NCBI RefSeq assembly: GCF_900187645.1 | Contig: NZ_FYEE01000002.1 | Coordinates: 504,639-568,638, forward strand | DNA length: 64,000 nucleotides | Direction of reading: 5' to 3' | Origin: Pseudomonas sp. Irchel 3E20 | GTDB lineage: Bacteria; Pseudomonadota; Gammaproteobacteria; Pseudomonadales; Pseudomonadaceae | In this document: in pieces, positions 62,089 through 64,000 of the stretch | Layout of the letters: every line of letters starts with the position of its first letter | Numbering within the stretch: position 1 is the stretch's first letter | Made by a program: the position numbers and the translations under genes | The notes under the pieces: generated by a model | Seen by the model: the letters and a program-made list of their open reading frames with translations, nothing else | Told to the model about the DNA's origin: nothing | Database searches by the model: none

Positions 62089-62095
62089 GTACTCT

Positions 62096-62479
62096 TCAAT
62101 TTGTCCAGTTCATATATTGTCCTATGCCCCAAGTCACAAACATAAAAGCCACGCTGAACGCCAAAAAACCGTACTGGCGGGTGATTGTTTTCTTTAGTTT
62201 TTTGGGGAAGTTTTCAATGTCGCTGAGATCGGCTCCGCCATCTCTCAAGTAGAGTTTTGGAGCCGTCAAAATGCCAGAGACAGCTCCCATCATAAACAGT
62301 CGTCCGAATGGATCATTTCCCATTAGTGGTCTTCTGATTTGAATGGCGCGGCAGTTTGAAAGGTGTTTTAGGATTTCATCCATCTTTGTGTAGCTGGTGT
62401 GCAGCCAAAAACCCAAAGATAAAAATACGGATATGAACATAAGTGTCAGGCTATAGAAGTATAAGTTAGGCAAGGTCAC
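62096..62479 (-). CDS. Predicted three-helix membrane protein, likely immunity protein for the PAAR effector
   Basis: The 127-residue product has three hydrophobic segments (about 6-26, 58-77 and 104-123) and a basic loop between 90 and 102. The start is a GTG at 62479 that overlaps the effector stop (GTGA), the tightest possible coupling. A frame running back to 62623 has no start support and codes for basic low-complexity residues in the effector's shadow. AT-rich codon use sets it apart from its chromosomal neighbours. No database family recognised. The immunity role is inferred from position, topology (integral membrane, as needed against a pore-former) and coupling. Confidence 0.6.
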   Translation of the reverse strand: MTLPNLYFYSLTLMFISVFLSLGFWLHTSYTKMDEILKHLSNCRAIQIRRPLMGNDPFGRLFMMGAVSGILTAPKLYLRDGGADLSDIENFPKKLKKTITRQYGFLAFSVAFMFVTWGIGQYMNWTN

Positions 62480-63927
62480 TGGCTCATTAAGTAAAGTTGT
62501 TCGCCATAAGTTTCGCCGACAGCTTCTCCAATCTTTCCCCCTGCTAGCGAAGCGCCGCCTACGACGACAAGCCCACAGATAATACCGCCGACAACAAATG
62601 TTCCTGCGCCAATTGCTGCACATAGGGTGGTAGATGCTGCACCGGAAACCAATGCACCGGCTATTGCTCCGCCTGCCAATCCTCCTGTGAATTTTCCGCT
62701 TTCTGTGAATTTCACCTTTTGACAGTCCTTCTCCCGACCCACCTCACAAGCCTCCTGAACTTTCAGCACCGACGCGGATGCCCCCAGCCCAATGCCAATC
62801 CAGCCGCCTGCATTTATGTATTTACTGGCCTTGGCGACGCCATCAATGTGGGTGGAATACCCCGGAATACTTCCCGGTGCCCCTGCTTTGCTCCAATGGT
62901 GCACCAGGCTACGGCTAGAGATGCCCAAGGCGTTTTTCAGCTTGGGGTGATCGGGTATCCCTACACCCTTGCGCACAAGCGGGCCAAGGCTATTGTCCAG
63001 TTGAGACATTAAAAGTTCTCGGTGCGCAAAGAACTCGGACGTTTGCAATTTTCCATGTTGTTGGAAAGTTCTCTGATGCAGTGCCTCTAATTCCGTCAAG
63101 GTCAATTTCAAGTTGTCCAAGTGCTTTGAAAACATGACCTCTCCAATGCCGATGGCCGTTGCTCCCTCGGATAGAAAGTGTTCAATCTCGTCGTGATGGC
63201 GCGCCATAAAAGTCGACTCATCATCACTTAGCGGCTCCAGGGCATTGTTAACTCTCTGCGCAGCCTCCATCAGTAGCGATTCTTCTCGGGTGCACTGGAA
63301 GTTCTGTGGGTCACTCAATACAACCATTTGGCCGGGCTTGGCGAAGTTCGACAGATGGGGGTTCAGCGTGCGGAACTTAGCCAATACTGCGGCATTGGGG
63401 TGTGGGAACAGAAGCGCCTCTAACTCTGCTCGAGGCATTGGGTTTTGCACGATGTGGAAGCCTGGTTCCGCAGCTTCAGTCGGTGTTGCAGTGGGTGTTT
63501 TGGACGCTGATGTAGCGCCCGCAAACCTTTGGGGCGGCAGCTCTCGAATCAAGTCGCCCTGGTAATCGCCGGCGTTCATGGCCTGTGTCCAACTGCGCGA
63601 CGCCTCCTGGGCCTGGGCGGCATGTTGCGGGGCGATAGCCGTGAGGCTTTCCTCCACGCTCATCCTGCTTTGCGTCGCCAGCAGTCGGTTGCTACCCAGA
63701 GGGCAGCCGCATTGCACGACATGCCCTTCGCTCGCCACCGCCAGCCCGCCAACCGTAAAGGAGTCATGCCCCTCAGCGATGTAACCCACGGTCTTACATC
63801 GTGGGCACGTCACCAGATCGCCAACCCTGGCGACCGGGGGACCGTACAGGGTCGTGGATGCCGCTGAAAAAACCACTTTCCCGCCAGTGGTGGTCGGGTC
63901 TCCCTCTCTGACAACGTAGTACTCCAT
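62476..63927 (-). CDS. PAAR-domain protein with LysM-like middle and glycine-rich C-terminus; probable T6SS pore-forming effector
   Basis: Predicted 483-residue effector that would be delivered on the tip of a type VI secretion spike. Residues 1-90 are a PAAR domain (REGDPTTTGGKV, VARVGDLVTCPRC, GGLAVASEGHVVQCGCPLG). A disordered Thr/Ala/Pro linker (about 135-153) precedes a LysM-like segment (GFHIVQNPMPRAELEALLF ... AKPGQMVVLSD, about 156-206). Residues 210-345 are helical. The C-terminus (370-470) is hydrophobic with glycine-zipper repeats (GGLAGGAIAGALVSGAAS, GAGTFVVGGIICGLVVVGG), suggesting membrane insertion. No N-terminal helix, so no Eag-type chaperone is expected. A membrane protein overlaps its 3' end. 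Lysozyme-like or nuclease motifs are absent. Confidence 0.8.
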   Translation of the reverse strand: MEYYVVREGDPTTTGGKVVFSAASTTLYGPPVARVGDLVTCPRCKTVGYIAEGHDSFTVGGLAVASEGHVVQCGCPLGSNRLLATQSRMSVEESLTAIAPQHAAQAQEASRSWTQAMNAGDYQGDLIRELPPQRFAGATSASKTPTATPTEAAEPGFHIVQNPMPRAELEALLFPHPNAAVLAKFRTLNPHLSNFAKPGQMVVLSDPQNFQCTREESLLMEAAQRVNNALEPLSDDESTFMARHHDEIEHFLSEGATAIGIGEVMFSKHLDNLKLTLTELEALHQRTFQQHGKLQTSEFFAHRELLMSQLDNSLGPLVRKGVGIPDHPKLKNALGISSRSLVHHWSKAGAPGSIPGYSTHIDGVAKASKYINAGGWIGIGLGASASVLKVQEACEVGREKDCQKVKFTESGKFTGGLAGGAIAGALVSGAASTTLCAAIGAGTFVVGGIICGLVVVGGASLAGGKIGEAVGETYGEQLYLMSQ

Positions 63928-64000
63928 GGCAAATCCTTGTTATTGGAATGAGCCAAAAAGGCTAACAAACAGGGTGCTTTCAGTAATGTCGGACGCTTCC

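Noticed and set aside
63928..64000. End of an upstream gene (such as vgrG or hcp) before the PAAR gene
   Set aside because: Only 73 bases remain and no recognisable C-terminal motif is seen, so I do not call a feature.

Overview
The window reads as a chromosomal segment of a fluorescent-group Pseudomonas. The evidence is high-GC coding with strong third-position bias, two tandem cbb3 oxidase operons next to ccoGHI, the aer-acnA pair, the lexA-sulA / psrA / nagZ / mtnP / mfd / sthA / lolCDE block in the order I know from Pseudomonas aeruginosa, and REP/REPIN repeats with the GGGCAAGCCCGC core typical of P. fluorescens relatives. I saw no rRNA, tRNA, CRISPR array, prophage or insertion sequence.

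Layout. 1-11564: respiratory cluster on the minus strand: cbb3 maturation genes ccoG-ccoH-ccoI (ccoI cut by the left edge), ccoNOQP copy 1, ccoNOQP copy 2, then a divergent alpha/beta hydrolase. Good Anr/FNR-type boxes lie before ccoG and before copy 2 but not before copy 1, which fits a constitutive plus an oxygen-responsive oxidase. 11693-20737: aer (PAS chemoreceptor), acnA, rlmM, tusA, a MATE exporter, pdxB and a small conserved protein. 20995-27946: an MsbA-type ABC exporter, slt, uup, a universal stress protein and a membrane-anchored unknown. 28320-35811: beta-oxidation operon fadBA with a PsrA-like site upstream, a DUF1653 protein, topA and two small Pseudomonas proteins. 35877-39836: the lexA-sulA SOS operon diverging from the fatty-acid regulator psrA, then nagZ and mtnP. 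39930-46654: minus-strand mfd, csiV-like and SNF2-helicase genes. 46838-55694: an N-terminally extended GAPDH, apbE, sthA, a GDPD and PilZ pair, and lolCDE. 55781-59376: a copper two-component system (cinRS) facing cinA (cupredoxin) and queF (preQ0 reductase), with a shared palindrome between them. 59422-61522: tal and dusA.

61795-63927 is the accessory end. It holds a small conserved protein, then a lower-GC pair: a PAAR-domain protein with a LysM-like middle and a glycine-rich hydrophobic C-terminus, followed by a translationally overlapping three-helix membrane protein. I read this as a type VI secretion effector with its immunity protein. It is the strongest candidate for something incompletely described.

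Integration: the left part is an oxygen-responsive respiration module with energy taxis (aer). The middle joins SOS (two LexA boxes over the lexA promoter) and fatty-acid signalling (two PsrA boxes over the psrA promoter, one before fadB) in one intergenic region and its surroundings. The right part couples copper sensing to queuosine-precursor reduction. Protein calls rest on motif recognition without database searches.
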